Assembly (NCBI RefSeq): GCF_036588685.1 | Contig: NC_086380.1 | Coordinates: forward strand, 36,594,692 to 36,658,691 | Direction: 5' to 3' | Length of the DNA stretch: 64,000 bases | Source: Mytilus trossulus | Lineage: Eukaryota > Mollusca > Bivalvia > Mytilida > Mytilidae | Shown here: piece after piece, positions 49,086-61,845 of the stretch | Position numbering within the stretch: position 1 is the first letter of the stretch | Layout of the letters: every line of letters starts with the position of its first letter | Notes under the pieces: model-generated | What the model was told of the DNA's origin: nothing | Seen by the model: only the letters and a program-made list of their open reading frames with translations | Databases searched by the model: none | Translations under genes and position numbers: made by a program

Positions 49086-52000
49086 CATTTACCTCGAGAA
49101 CAAACAAGAACAACTTAAACGATTGAAGGCCTTACCAGTGTGTGAACCGGTGACAAAATATTATCTCCCCTGTAAACAGTGCGCTCTTCTGACTCTGTGA
49201 CTAGAGGTAATTGGTAAAGAACAGCGGAAAATGGTGTACATTGTTTACGGGCTTGAAATGAGCTAACACAGACGAACTAAGACGTGTCAACGTAATGTGA
49301 ATATTATAATGCACCAGGTAGATTATTAATTGTTGAGTTTATCACATCATCGTATCTGCATATGATAGGTAAATAAGTGAATTTTCGATTTAAAGTGTCG
49401 TCAGGGTTCAAACATGTAATCATGCCATCCTTTCATTAATTTTTTTTAATACTAACCTATAGTCGGAACATCTTGATTTTCTCCCAATTTGTAAAGATAA
49501 TTATGCTGCTTGACATATATTTTTTTGGGGGGAAAAAATTGATATGCAGTCAAATCTGGCAGTCTTTAATATTTGTTGCTATGTGAAATAAAGGGGAAGT
49601 AAATTAAAGTAAAAGAAGATGCGCTTTTTCAAATAGTAAACAATTTAATTCAGATACATAGTATTTTGTCAAATGATATAGAATATCGTAGAAACTTGCT
49701 TGAAATTCATCTAGTTTATAAAAGATATACAACACGACATACTGAAATCTGAAAAGGGGTAAAACCACCATACCTTGAACAAATTCAGTAAAAAGAGGAA
49801 GGGGGGGGGGGGGTAAAATGCTACGAAATTTAGATTTTATTTATTTGTTGTCGACAGCCAAAAGATGATTTGACATGCAACTAACTACTTTTCCAATTTC
49901 ATTGTAAAGTAAAATTGGCTTTTTTTGGAGTCTCTGTTAATTGTGGTCTGATATTTTCAGGTTCTCTTTGGATTGCCAAACAATATTATAATCATCTAAT
50001 TGAATATTCAAGTTATTTTGCAGCGACGGTCTGTATGGAAGGAAGACTGTCATAAAAACCAACAGTTCCGGATGGCCCTTTAAATAATTGCTTGACATCA
50101 ATAGCGATGTAAGATTCAAGTGTTTGATTTGGCACAAGTTTAACCAGGTTTTCCTTGTAATTAAGGCAGAAAACCCACTAGACAGTGTCATGCATTGAAA
50201 GGATATCAAACGGATATTTTATGGAATGATTCTCGTACATATGACAATCATATGCATAGGAATGTGGAGCTAGGGTCTTTCATGCAGCAATTTTTAATTT
50301 CCAATATAAACTCCGAAAAGACAAGAGCATAGAAATGTATACCAATGAGAAACATTCTTTTATGAATAAAATCATTCCAAAACTTAAATTTGCCATTAGT
50401 GTTGCATTATTTATCAGTAGAGATAATCAGATTCCAGTAAGATTGCCCAACTGATGGTTTTTGTTTGTAAAGTTTTGTAAATCTTAATTGTTTTGACAAG
50501 CTGGGCTGTGCAGGTTGCCCGGCTGCCCCTCTCAGTGTGAGACAATATTTTGTTTATGATAAACAAAATCACTGATTCAAGACTGGAGAGGACCCCTTTT
50601 AGACAGTTATTAAGAATCCTTTAGGTTTAAACCAATACATGTAATACGGGGGGGGATAAAAAAAAATCATTAAATTTGGGATTATAATATTGTTTAAGAA
50701 AAACCCTTACCCCCTTTTACATCATAAAAGTTCATAATCTTCTGTAGCACACGTGCATGGTTAATTCGGATCACATATTTTCTATTCCGATATTATAAGA
50801 ATTCGAAGGTTCATATCATTTACAATATCATTCAAAAATTTTCTGGGATTTTTTTTTACTATCAACGTTGAACTTCGAGGTTACATTGTAGTTAAAAAAT
50901 ATCCAATAAAAACGTTGAATGTAAATAATATGCACCTTTAAAATCTTATATTGTAGGACTTATGTTGTTCAAACATAATGTGTTGATCAATTATGTTATG
51001 ATAATTTTGATAAACTTCACATTAGGTAATCTTTCAGGTATATTGATTACATTATATCGAGTTGTCCCAACGATATACATGTCGGTGTGCTCGATCATAC
51101 GAATTTACCGACATTCATATAGACAAAATGACACAACTTTGAAAAATTCTTGTGACAAAACTATATTTCGGAACACGTTGAAAATTGGATACCCAGGAAG
51201 CTACATTATTAAAGTCATAAGAAACGAGTGACCGGTGAAAAATAATGTTCTTCCAATTCTTAAACCAATGCATACAAACATCATAAACTTAGTCTTCTGT
51301 GCTCGAATTCATCATTTTTTTCGTGTAAATTTCGTATAATCGTCATTTTTTTTTTCAATCGGTCAGTTTTGTTGTGAAAATATGGCAGGTGATTAAAGTT
51401 CGTGTTTTGAAGCCGAAGTTTTACGATTGTCACCTGTTTGTCAACAATTGACGAAAAATAAACAAAAAAGCATGGAAATTGAGCACTGTTGAACATGTAA
51501 ATTCAGATAATAGTTTATTTTAAGGACATCCATGCGTATTGTGGTCACCGGATTTTTACGAGATGGGTCACACTGAGGTCACCTTGCATACGGAAAATAT
51601 ATCGGGGGAATTGCTTGCTGGAAGGAAGCAATTCAAATAAAGTAAACTTCTTCTAAATATGAATAAATTATAGAATTTTCTTCAGAAAAAAGTATATGTA
51701 CATAAGTTTTACAATGAAAACTATCCATTGAGTTATAAAAAACATATGCATTATTTTTTTTTGATTTGAGGTTTCTTATGACTTTAAGGTTTGATATGTA
51801 TTTTGAAAAAAAAAAAAAAAAAATATGCAGTCAAATCTGGCAGTTTTTTTCACACCCCTATGTGGAACAATAGGTTGTTCAATAACAGCATGTTTGGCAA
51901 TTAAAAAAATATATATTAACAAATTTAGCTTTAACATATACTTTATTTATAGTGGTTGTATAAAAGGTATATAATGGTTTTGTGTTTTAAGAGATATTCA

Positions 52001-52720
52001 TCCCTATAGATATAGGAAGATGTGGTGTGAGTGCCAATGAGACAACTCTCGGTTTTATGCGTAAATTGTCTCTCCTGTTTTAGACCTTTTCTATCTCTTT
52101 CATAAGAAGAGTGACTTTTCTATTGTTCTAGTGTCACTGGAAATCCCACTGATACCTAACACGAACCGTGATAAATTAAATTGATCCGCTTTTCGTTTTT
52201 TTGTTGTTTTTGTTTTGTTTTTTTAATATTAGTGTTTATTTTTTTGCTCTCGATCATCAATAGTTCTGTTAATACCCTTTACTGTGTCATGACCCCTTCA
52301 ACCAAGGTCCAATCTGTAATGCGTTTACCCTTGGTTTCGTTTTTATTTATCAATGATTCTAACGATAAAGATAATATTTAGTGTCACAGCTTTTGTCGTA
52401 GATAACTAAACCCGAATAATCCAGTCGTTATATTACACTCACGTCTACGTAACATCGAAAGGTTGAGAGAATCGAAGAGGTAAGGGCTTGAACTATTCGA
52501 GTTAAAGATAACTTGTATCAGCATAAACTATTCCAAGTGCTTTATTATTGTATATTATCAGATTTGTAAAACAATGAAATATTCAGGGGTTCTTCCGTAT
52601 AAATGTGTGCTTCTATTTTTGTCCCTGACCTATACACTTGATCCTATTTTTAAGAGTCCTTTTATCGTGAACGAATACCCAAGAGACATCCGCATGTAAA
52701 TAGCTCAATATTTGTGCTAA
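49086..52720. other. No gene supported
   Basis: AT-rich, with a G-run at 49801-49812, a shared 'atgcagtcaaatctggcagt' at 49543 and 51826, and an M1 end fragment at 52005-52048 ('tagatataggaagatgtgg'). A - strand stretch at about 50013-50190 reads protein-like for some 50 codons but lacks splice or family support. Confidence 0.4.
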
Positions 52721-52721
52721 G

Positions 52722-52826
52722 ATGGTGAAGATAGAAAGGAGGGAAAATGAAAATGAAAACTCGGAATATACATTAACACAAAAGATAATCAAAACAATTT
52801 TCTTAGTGTTAACATGGGCTATGATA
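52722..52826 (+). CDS. MFSD4-like exon 1
   Basis: 35 codons from ATG. 'MVKIERRENENENSEYTLTQ' is a charged cytosolic tail, then 'KIIKTIFLVLTWAMI' starts TM1. Donor 'gtaagt'. Chosen because it joins exactly to 'GLYTEISG' of the next exon in phase 0. Confidence 0.8.
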
Positions 52827-55800
52827 GTAAGTACATGTATGGAATAATATCTTTCAATAATATTTAGGTATAGAAAGACGTTGATCATTGATATTCTATG
52901 GTGCAATACTAATTTTAACCCTAACTCACGTGAGTGTGTCGAATTATAAATACAAAGTACCCAAATCATTTCCGGAGGGCAGCGTTAACATGACCATGAT
53001 GGATTCGATTCAGATGAAGAGATGGACAAGAAAAGACCATTACAACATTTCTACTATTGTTTATCCTCTTGCTACCGCTGATTTGATTTTGTAACATGTT
53101 GTGTGCCTGAACATAGTGTCGACCAATGGACCAATCAGAGCCATCAAAGAAATACTGTAATGAACAGACGCATGCATCATTTAAACATTTGAACATGTGT
53201 GGCCATTAGGCGCAGTCGGTACGGACACATATATGTCCCTCCGTATGCCAGAGGGGTCAGGTTAAATGATTCCTTTTAAATGAGTCATTATAGTGTCAGA
53301 ATACTTTAAAGTGTTCATACGGCTGAGTTTTCAATTCAATTCAGAGGTGGTATACGTGTTGTTATCCTTTGTGTCATTTTTTTTCATATTTCTTTCGAAT
53401 TTCTTTTTGTTATTATAGCTTACATCTGTTTTCATTTTGCTCTTTTCCTCATATTGACACCTCTATTTCAATATTAATACATTTTGTGTGCCAGAAAATA
53501 ACTTAAAATATTAAACTGCTCATATGTGCTGTCACTTAAGCTAGATTAGCCCATAACACTATATAGACCGTTTGACCTGAGGTTAGTATATCAATTTAAT
53601 TTATATCTCATTTTTATCTCACTGCTAAACAAACTTATATCGTCAACTACTTGTATTAAAGAGGGTCTTGACGGGGATCCTTTTTTTTCTGTATTCTTTA
53701 ACTTTTGCCGACAACTATCTATTTTTTTCTTATACTTTTGCCAACTACTATCTATTTTTTTCTTTTACTTTTGCCAAATAGTTTCTATTTTTTTCTTATA
53801 CTTTTGCCAACTTCTATCTATTTTTTTCTGAATAAACTTTTGTCAACTAATATCTATTTTGTTCTTATACTTTTGCCAACTACTATCTATTTTTTTCTTA
53901 TACTTTTGCCAACTACGATCTATTTTGTTCTTATACTTTTGCCAACTACTATCTATTTTGTTCTTATACTTTTGCCAACTACTATCTATTTTTTTTTCTT
54001 ATACTTTTGCCAACTACTATCTATTTTGTTCTTATACTTTTGCCAACTACTATCTATTTTTTTCTTATACTTTTGCCAACTACTATCTATTTTGTTCTTA
54101 TACTTTTACCAACTACTATCTATTTTGTTCTAATACTTTTGCCAACTACCTTCTATTTTTTTTTACATTTTAGCACCTCATTATTTTTTAATTCTTTATT
54201 TTTGGTCCGTTTTTTCAGAGTCTATTATTTACATTTTTTTGTAATCCGCATCCAAACCCTCATAAAAAGATGACAAAGTTTTTACACGGTTTTTAACGAG
54301 AAAAGCGACGGCCTGAATATTTTATACAAAAAAATATATGGACACTCTATTTCAACTTCAAAAAAATTCATATCGACAAGCGTTTATCTGAATAAAATAT
54401 CAAATAAGAAAACACTTAAGATATAACCTAAATTCCTTGACACTCATCGATAAAGTATTGATAGTAACCCAATACACCTGTAATGTTATAAATCTTGATT
54501 GATACGTACATTATCGGTTGTGTAACGTTCAGTCGCAAATATTTGATGCATGTTGAGGACGAGAACACTTTAACAGTAAGTATTATAGGTCGGACGTATA
54601 GTAGAGGTCATAAGGAATAAGGTCGGGGAAATGTGAACTACAACTGATCACTCATTTTTTTTTTTTTGGGGGGGGAACTAATGAAGTAACTTCCATAAAA
54701 AGAAAAAATGAACATTAAATTTAGGCAAATGAATTCGCGATATGACTTAATTTCATACGACTCTATTGTAGGGTCTATACACAGAAATATCAGGAATAAC
54801 ACAGAAAGACCTAATCATCAAAACGAACTCTGACTATGAACTGGTTTCCCGAGCAATTTCCGGACGTAGTTTTGGCTATTTCATTGGGTCGTTTATCGGC
54901 GGTCCCTTAGTCGACAAACTAGGGAACTACTGTGACCTAATGATAGCCATAAGTTTAGACGGAGCAGCCATAGCAACAATCATAGCACCTTATTCATCGA
55001 ACGTTGGTATGTTAGGAGTTTTATTGGTAATAGGCGGTACATTTGAAGGAGTGATAAATATAGGTGAGTAATTAAAGCATTATAAACGTTGTAAACCTAA
55101 ACATTAATATCAAGAATACAAAAAAAACTGAAGGTTAAGTATTAGGGTATAGACGGGGTTTACAGAAAGAGAGTAATTGCCAAAAAGTGAAGAATTAAGG
55201 ACTAAACAAAGAGGAAAATAGAAAAACAATGCCCCTCCCCCCCCAAAAAAAAAGAAAAAAAAAGAGAATAATGGGGTGTTAAAATACAGGGAATACACTG
55301 TCGAACTCGTGTGCAAAATTTATAGCGATTAGAGAGGATGTCTTCAAAAACTAAAGAATACAGACTTGAGGAACATCCAACTATAAATCCAAACCCTTAA
55401 GTATTGCGCAATACTTTGGTGCCGACCTTTTATATAACCAGACGTTTCCTATAATGTATAGTTGAAACCTTTTGACTCAGTGGCATATTGCTCACTTCGA
55501 GTTTGGAAAATAGCAAGTATATATATATATATATATATGTATTTGCAGCATTTTTCTCCTGCTTCGAAGCCAGTACGTTGAAAGCATTTATATGTATATA
55601 TATATGAATTATTTTTGTTTATCCTGCAATTCAACGAACATAAAAAGTTTTTTTATATCGATTATCGAAATAAGAAAAAAATCGAAACAATTATTAAAAA
55701 AAAAACATAAATTGTTGATTGATATTAAAATCAATTTATTATTCCACAGCTGGGCAGAAACTGATTTTAAATCTCTGGAAACGGAAGGCAACTGGACCAC

Positions 55801-56858
55801 TTCACATCTTACACTTTGGTTTTGGAATGGGATCCTTCATCGTTCCACAAATTGCCAATCCGTTCTTAGCTGTCCTCGCCCCATCGGTAGATATAACAAA
55901 TGTATCAAGCATAAACGGAACAAAATCACCGTTTGTAATTGATCCAGTAACTGTAACAGCCACTACCACAAATAAAACAACGACAGCAATATTTCTTAAA
56001 GAGTCGAAAATAGAATCGGCCTACTTGATTGTGTCAATCATAGTTGCTTCATTATCTGTTGTATTTTTTCTATATCAATTTTGCAATCGTACAACAGTCT
56101 ACGCGCATGTGCATGTTCCAGGTGAAGTTAACGAATCCAACTTCCGGAAAGCAGTCAAGTTAGTGGATCCGGCCACATGCGCAGATGGTAACCGCTGCTT
56201 TGGTGTGCAAATATTTCTGTTAATATTCTTATATTTTTTCAACGCAGTTGGTGGCGAGAGAATGTACAGCAAATTTATTAGGAGTTATGCCATTGATAAG
56301 CATAATTTTTCCGGAGATGACGGTTCTCTTATAAACACAACATTCTGGATCTGTTTTGCGATCGGCAGACTGACTGGACTATTAACTGGAAGATTTATAC
56401 CTGTCCGTATTCTGATTGTAATTGAAGCATCTGGCGTTCTAGTAACAGCTATCCTATTGGAAATATTTGCACGCGAAAACGACCTGGCCCTGTGGGTACT
56501 TACCTGTCCAATGGGATTCTTTCTTTCGCAATTATTCCCAACCGGAATTGGTTGGGGAGACTTCCATGTTGAATTTACGGGGATAGCGATCACATTTGCC
56601 CTAATGGGTGGTGCTTTGGGTGGCGTTTCGTATCTATGGGTGCTTGGATATCTTTACGAATACCAAGGCTATGACATGTTTCTACATCAGTTAGTGTTTT
56701 ATGGAGGATGTATGATGTTTTTCACCATAATCATGACAATAGTTGGAATAAAACATGGCGGACGGTTTGAGAGGGATACTGAAGGACATGCAGATGAAAA
56801 TGCAATCGAACTTGATGAACTTGATGAAGACATTACATGTATCAATGATGAAGCTTAA
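52722..56858 (+). CDS. MFS sugar transporter, MFSD4/NaGLT1 type
   Basis: Three exons (52722-52826, 54772-55063, 55750-56858) join in frame to 501 residues. The N-terminus ends 'TIFLVLTWAMIGLYTEISG', the TM1 signature of the MFSD4 / sodium-dependent glucose transporter 1 family. 'SGRSFGYFIGSFIGGPLVDK' is the family form of MFS motif A. The rest gives further membrane helices separated by an extracellular loop with N-glycosylation sequons and a central cytosolic loop, and ends in an acidic tail. Predicted plasma-membrane carrier of glucose-like or other small solutes; for invertebrate members the substrate is not established. It lies downstream of the SLC6 gene on the same strand. Confidence 0.87.
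53706..54170 (+). repeat. Pyrimidine-rich minisatellite, about 33-base unit, about 14 copies
   Basis: The unit is 'cttttgccaactactatcta' plus 'ttttgttctta', with length changes in the T-run. The + strand is about 90% T/C/A with almost no AG. It lies in intron 1 of the MFSD4-like gene, 600 bases before exon 2. Open frames through it (LPTTIYFFLI-like) are by-products. Confidence 0.85.
54470..54640 (+). repeat. Repeat shared with 31490-31650
   Basis: 'gatgcatgttgaggacgag', 'gtaagtattataggtcgg' and 'aaggtcggggaaatgtg' recur in order. Confidence 0.5.
54772..55063 (+). CDS. MFSD4-like exon 2
   Basis: 97 codons plus one base. Contains 'GLYTEISGITQKDLIIKTNS', motif A 'GGPLVDKLGN', and two further membrane segments ending 'GGTFEGVINI'. 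Borders 'ttgtag' and 'gtgagt'. Confidence 0.9.
55518..55540. repeat. (ta)n microsatellite
   Basis: Uninterrupted 'tatatatatatatatata' run in intron 2 of the MFSD4-like gene; a shorter one lies near 55590. Confidence 0.9.
55750..56858 (+). CDS. MFSD4-like exon 3, remainder of the carrier
   Basis: Acceptor 'ttccacag', phase joins 'g' + 'ct'. Starts 'AGQKLILNLWKRKATGPLHI' then 'LHFGFGMGSFIVPQIANPFL'. The second half of the MFS fold follows with 'AIDKHNFSGDDGSLINTTFW', 'IGRLTGLLTGRFIP' and 'QLFPTGIGWGDFHVEFTG'. Ends in an acidic tail 'ELDELDEDITCINDEA', stop TAA at 56856-56858. The frame remains open about 30 bases upstream of the acceptor, but the intron start is clear. Confidence 0.93.
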
Positions 56859-58490
56859 TTCATACAATACAGAATTTGTGTCAACCAAACGCTATTCCGA
56901 GAACACAGTTATCGTTCCTTGATTGTCATTGTCTGATAAATATAGTCACTTGTGTGGACAGTGTGGTAGTTGTCATTTCTAATTATACCCTTTTCAAATG
57001 TATAGCTTTAAGTCAAATGCATCAACTAGCAAGTTCAGGGAAATTAAAATAACACTGTAAAAATGTCTGCATGCATTTTAAAGAAAAGAACTGTTTTGAT
57101 CAAGCTAAAAAAGGCTAAACTTAAGTATGTTGGAAGCTGTAAAAAATCATAAAATTGTCCATACAGCTGATGAAGTTATTTTATTTTGATATAATTATTT
57201 CAAAAAGCACTGTACATGTAACAATTATGATACAAATACGGAGAAGGTCAGATGCAGATCCAGCTTTTTTAAAAAGAGATTCCCAACCCAGGAGAGAGTA
57301 GGGATGGGTTGTTGTGGTAGTAGGTGGGGTGGGAGGGGGAAGGGGTTCAACCATATGTTAAATTCTGAAGAATTAATCGTCCATAAAAAAAGAGGATTCC
57401 AAACATGAGAACCACCAATCCGATATCTGTCTCTGGGAGGATACGAATCTGGAATCGAAGCCTGAACTTATTATCAAATTGCTTTTCTTTTAGATCATTG
57501 TTATGCAAATGTGTTTTTGTAAAATAAAGATTTAACACACAACTTACAGTTGCACATGATCTGCTGTACGGTAAGATGATATTAACAACTTTCAGTAAAG
57601 TGAGCTTTTAAAGTAGCACCCATTCAATGTAAATATTTAGGTGGAGATTAAAGCATTCTATTTATACGTGAACACCACATTATTTTGCCCAAAAGCCAAA
57701 TAAAAAAGCACAAGTTTATCCACAATGAGCGTGCTACTAGCAATAAAATGATGGTAGTTTGTAACACTGATAAGTCCTGAGTGTAAATGGTCATTCACTT
57801 ATACATTATGTGCTGGTTATGTTAGCAAGTTAAAGATTTTAATCCTTTTGTCCATCAGTCCTGTTTTAAGATTTTATTAGCTTGTAGGAGTTATGAGCAT
57901 ATGTATTGGTATCTGCGAGATCTCGTATATGGTTGTTACTTAAATCCATTATATATCTTCATAGAAACAATTTGGACACACTCTTTTACTAATGAAACTG
58001 GAAAAATCCTGAACAAATTTATAATTTATTGAGGACAAACCCAAGTAAGAAATTAACAACTCAAAGTAACATAAATAATACCATACAAATATTACATGCT
58101 TGCAGGTCCTCGGTAAACAACTTGCATCATGCATAAGTGCATCTTATGTGATCCTCTTCTTGTTGCTATCCATAATGAAAACTTTGAAACATATTTTTCG
58201 GAATTGGCAATACTTGAAATCAACTGCTTCTTTCAGCAAATCTCTTCAGAGTTGGAGAGCTCTCATCTGCATTGTCGATGGTTCCATTAGCATACCTTGG
58301 TAAAATAAAAATGTTTTCAAAAAGAAGTTATTCCAAAGTTAAAAATGTTGGATAAAGTATAAATACAAGAATGTATATAGTTGTATACACGAACACACTG
58401 TCAAACATACAAATATTCTATCCACACTGATCTGTGTCGACACTTGTTTTTAAAAGAAAAACACTGAATTAATCTATGTTGTTGTATTAA
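56859..58490. other. 3' flank of the MFSD4-like gene, no further gene seen
   Basis: ATTAAA at about 57044 or AATAAA at 57523 could serve for polyadenylation. A G-rich run lies at 57326-57345. Remaining open frames of about 60 codons are unsupported. Confidence 0.45.
57326..57345 (+). other. G-quadruplex-forming motif
   Basis: Four runs of 3-5 G separated by loops of one or two bases ('ggggtgggagggggaagggg'), within a longer G-rich stretch from 57298. Confidence 0.75.
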
Positions 58491-58507
58491 AATGACAATG
58501 TTAACTA

Positions 58508-58672
58508 CGAAAATGTCAATGTTAACTAAGAAGACGAAAATGTCAATGTTAACTAAGAAGACGAAAATGTCAATGTTAACTAAGAAGACGAAAATGTCAA
58601 TGTTAACTAAGAAGACGAAAATGCCAATGTTAACTAAGAAGACGAAAATGTCAATGTTAACTAAGTAGATGA
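58508..58672 (+). repeat. Tandem repeat, 27-base unit, about 6 copies
   Basis: The unit 'aagaagacgaaaatgtcaat' plus 'gttaact' repeats with almost no change. It is read in frame as a FVFLVNIDI-like frame on the - strand, which I take as a by-product. Confidence 0.85.
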
Positions 58673-59108
58673 AAGAAATAACGAACGTAAGGATAAAATA
58701 TGTTGAAAAATTCCCTCCGCTCCGCTCGATGTAATAAAACCACACTCAACACATAAGTATAATGATAATCATATTTTGGCATAAATAACAATTTACAATC
58801 ATACATATGTCATATATAAATTTCTCATTTAAAGTCCATATTCTTGATAAATATTAATTTCCAAAACATATAAATGCACCAAACCAACATAAAAACGCCC
58901 AATTCATCACCCTGTTTAAAAAGTACTTAATGAGTATTTTATTGAACATCTTAAGTTTTTCATTAAAGACTGTACAAATGTATAGCGATTGGAACAAAAT
59001 TGCAATATGTATTGAAATACGGTTACCTATCACAATAGGATAATTTTATATTCAAACAACAAAAAGAATGGGCTTGGTCAAATTTTAAGCTGGAAGTATA
59101 TATAGTAA

Positions 59109-61050
59109 CTAGAACACACCCGCGAAATCGCGGGCATATACAGCTTGTGAACTGTTGTAGGATGATTTTTTGTAAAAGATATTATGTATGGAGAATTACA
59201 TAAAAGGTATCAAAAGCCCTCTCCCTTTTTCCAAAGTCCGATATTTGTTTCCCATCTGTTATTGTTTCTGGCCTACGACCACAATTATTCTTCTCCTTTG
59301 CTACAATGCTTCGTTTGGTAAAATTCAAATCAAATTAAAAATTTGCACCGTTTCAAACATGAAATAAATGTAACTGCTTATATATAGACCATTATTAGTC
59401 TAAAAAATATGCTTCAATGACAATCCATTAGTGCTTTTTGTTTAGAGCCTTATTAACATGCCAATGGTAGAATTTGAATCATGTATAAATAACTAACGAC
59501 TAAGGCTAATTTAGGGGTTGTCGGAGCTTAGAACCATGAAATCCCGAGATGCAGAATTTAAAGAAATTCATATCCCGAAATCGAAAAATATATTCCGGAT
59601 CCCGTAAGGATTAATCCCCAAATCCCGAGCTTAAAAACACACGATCCCGACGCCCCGAAAAAGGTCCTGCTTCCCTCTAATCTCTACCTTACTTTCATGT
59701 TTGCCAAATCACTATTTTCCCTTTTAACAATAAATTTTAATGCCCCAATTATGGGCATTATGTTTTCTAGCCTGTGCATCCGTGCGTTCGTTTGTTCGGT
59801 CGTCCGTCTCGTCCGTCTGTCCCACTTCAGGTAAATTTTTTTGGTCGAGGTAGTTTAAGATGAAGTTGAGCATGTTTTACTTATTTCAATATATATATGC
59901 AAGTGGTATGGCCCCTTAAATAGTAAACATTTAAAAGAAAACAGTAAACAAATCAGGGACTTTCTATACTAAGATAGAAATTCCCTGAAAGAATACAGAG
60001 AGTCTCTATATATTAAAGTAGTATAATCGTAGTTTACATGTAGATAAACGCAAAAAATATTTGTCCTCTCTAAAGAGGTATAATAGTTGTGATTCTTGCG
60101 ATCTAAGCACCATGATATGGAGAACGCTCTACGATTGGTTGTACTTGTGTCACATGTTTAACTTATTTTAATATATATGCAATTGGTATGACCCCTTAAA
60201 TAGTAAACATTTAAAAAAAAAAACAGTAGACAGAATACAGAGAGTCTCTATATATTAAAGTAGTATAATCGTAGTTTACATGTAGATAAACGCGAAAAAT
60301 AAGTGTCCCCTCTAAGGAGGTATAATAGTTGTGGTTCTTGCGATCTTAACACCATGATATGGAGAACGCTCTGATTGGCTTATCAATTTTTCATTTTTGT
60401 TATTTATCATACGATTGGTTGTATTTGTGCACGTTTCAAACCGGAAGTATGAGCTATGACTAAAAGACAGTCTGATGACGGAATCATATCCGGACTCCTT
60501 TTTTGTCAACGCTCTACGATTGGTTGTACTTGTGTCACATGTTTAACTTATTTTAATATATATGCAATTGGTATGACCCCTTAAATAGTAAACATTTAAA
60601 AAAAAAACAGTAGACAGAATACAGAGAGTCTCTATATATTAAAGTAGTATAATCGTAGTTTACATGTAGATAAACGCGAAAAATAAGTGTCCCCTCTAAG
60701 GAGGTATAATAGTTGTGGTTCTTGCGATCTTAACACCATGATATGGAGAACGCTCTGATTGGCTTATCAATTTTTCATTTTTGTTATTTATCATACGATT
60801 GGTTGTATTTGTGCACGTTTCAAACCGGAAGTATGAGCTATGACTAAAAGACAGTCTGATGACGGAATCATATCCGGACTCCTTTTTTGTCGTTTTTCTC
60901 CCAAAATAACTCAATCTGAATAGTCATAAGAATGGATGACAAATGCGACTATACATGTTATTTATAGGACACAAAGGCATGATGCTTGATTTATTGTGGA
61001 AGGAAGAGAAGCGACACCAAAAATGAGGTCTTCTCGTTTAATAGTATAGA
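59109..61050 (-). mobile_element. Non-autonomous Helitron
   Basis: On the - strand it begins TC ('tctatactattaaacgagaa', from 61050) and ends CTAG (59112-59109). A perfect 7-base-pair hairpin, 'cccgcgatttcgcggg', lies 6 bases before the CTAG. It sits between A and T of the target with no duplication. These are the Helitron hallmarks. It is 1942 bases without a Rep/helicase frame. Inside are a 385-base tandem duplication and a 'cgttcggtcgtccgtctcg' segment known from other bivalve repeats. Confidence 0.75.
60123..60891 (+). repeat. Tandem duplication, 385-base unit
   Basis: 60123-60507 and 60508-60891 both start 'aacgctctacgattggttgt' and match closely to 'cggactccttttttgtc'. The visible difference is one A in an A-run. 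A diverged third partial copy precedes (59870-60122). The identical - strand open frames in both copies are by-products or, less likely, a small duplicated peptide. Confidence 0.85.
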
Positions 61051-61383
61051 TATTCAATATTGGATAACCCAACTCTTCCGGACCAGGCATATAATAGTAT
61101 ACGTTTCAAATCTATATAAATGTAGATAAACGAATAGTTAATCAATACATTGGTATACGATATTTGCATATTTTATCTGTAAGTTATAGAAGGGAAGTAA
61201 CTATACATTTAATCTATGAATGCAATCAAACGGGAAGATATAGTTTGACTAAATAATGTCTAAACTGAAATATATTTTATTTATATGTTACAGCCGATTG
61301 CAATAAGTGTGTAGGTAAAATTACTATCTTTGGTTAGCTTGCTTGTTAGCTGAACCCTGAAGTCATTATACAGTAAGGTATAC

Positions 61384-61845
61384 TACGTCCACTTGTATTT
61401 TTGTCAATCTGATGAGTTTTAAAAGCCTTATTCAACTGATTTTTATAGTTTGTTCTTATGTTGTACTGTTATATATATACCACTGTCCCAGGTTAGGGGA
61501 GGGTTGGGATCCCGCTAACATGTTTAACCCTGTCACATTATGTATGTATGTGTCTGTCCCAAGTCAGGAGCCTGTAATTCAGTGGTTGTCGTTTGTTTAT
61601 GTGTTACATATTTGTTTTTCGTTCATTTTCTTTTATATACATTTGTAACTGAGGGCGTAAGTTTTCTCGTTTGAATTGTTTTACATTGTCATTTCGGAGC
61701 CTTTTATATGTGACTATGCGGTATGAGCTTTGCTCATTGTTGAAGGCCGTACCGTTACCTATGATTGTTAATTTCTGTGACAGTCTGGTCTCTTTTGAAG
61801 AGTTGTATCATTGGCAATCATACCACATCTTCTTTTTTATACCCT
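61384..61845 (+). repeat. Mussel interspersed repeat M2
   Basis: Landmarks as at 1855-2410: 'acgtccacttgtatttttgt', 'ccaagtcaggagcctgtaat', 'ttgctcattgttgaaggccg' and 'ggcaatcataccacatcttc'. The 78-codon frame here is repeat sequence. Confidence 0.8.

Noticed and set aside
50013..50190. Protein-like stretch on the - strand (about 58 codons) next to a 90-codon open frame in another frame
   Set aside because: Reads plausibly but has no start, no clear splice borders and no family I could name; left as unsupported.
58401..58745. 114-codon - strand frame
   Set aside because: Produced by the 27-base tandem repeat (27 is a multiple of 3), with no other support.
60312..60914. Two near-identical small - strand open frames as duplicated genes
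   Set aside because: Identity is explained by the 385-base duplication in a Helitron; no start context or domain.
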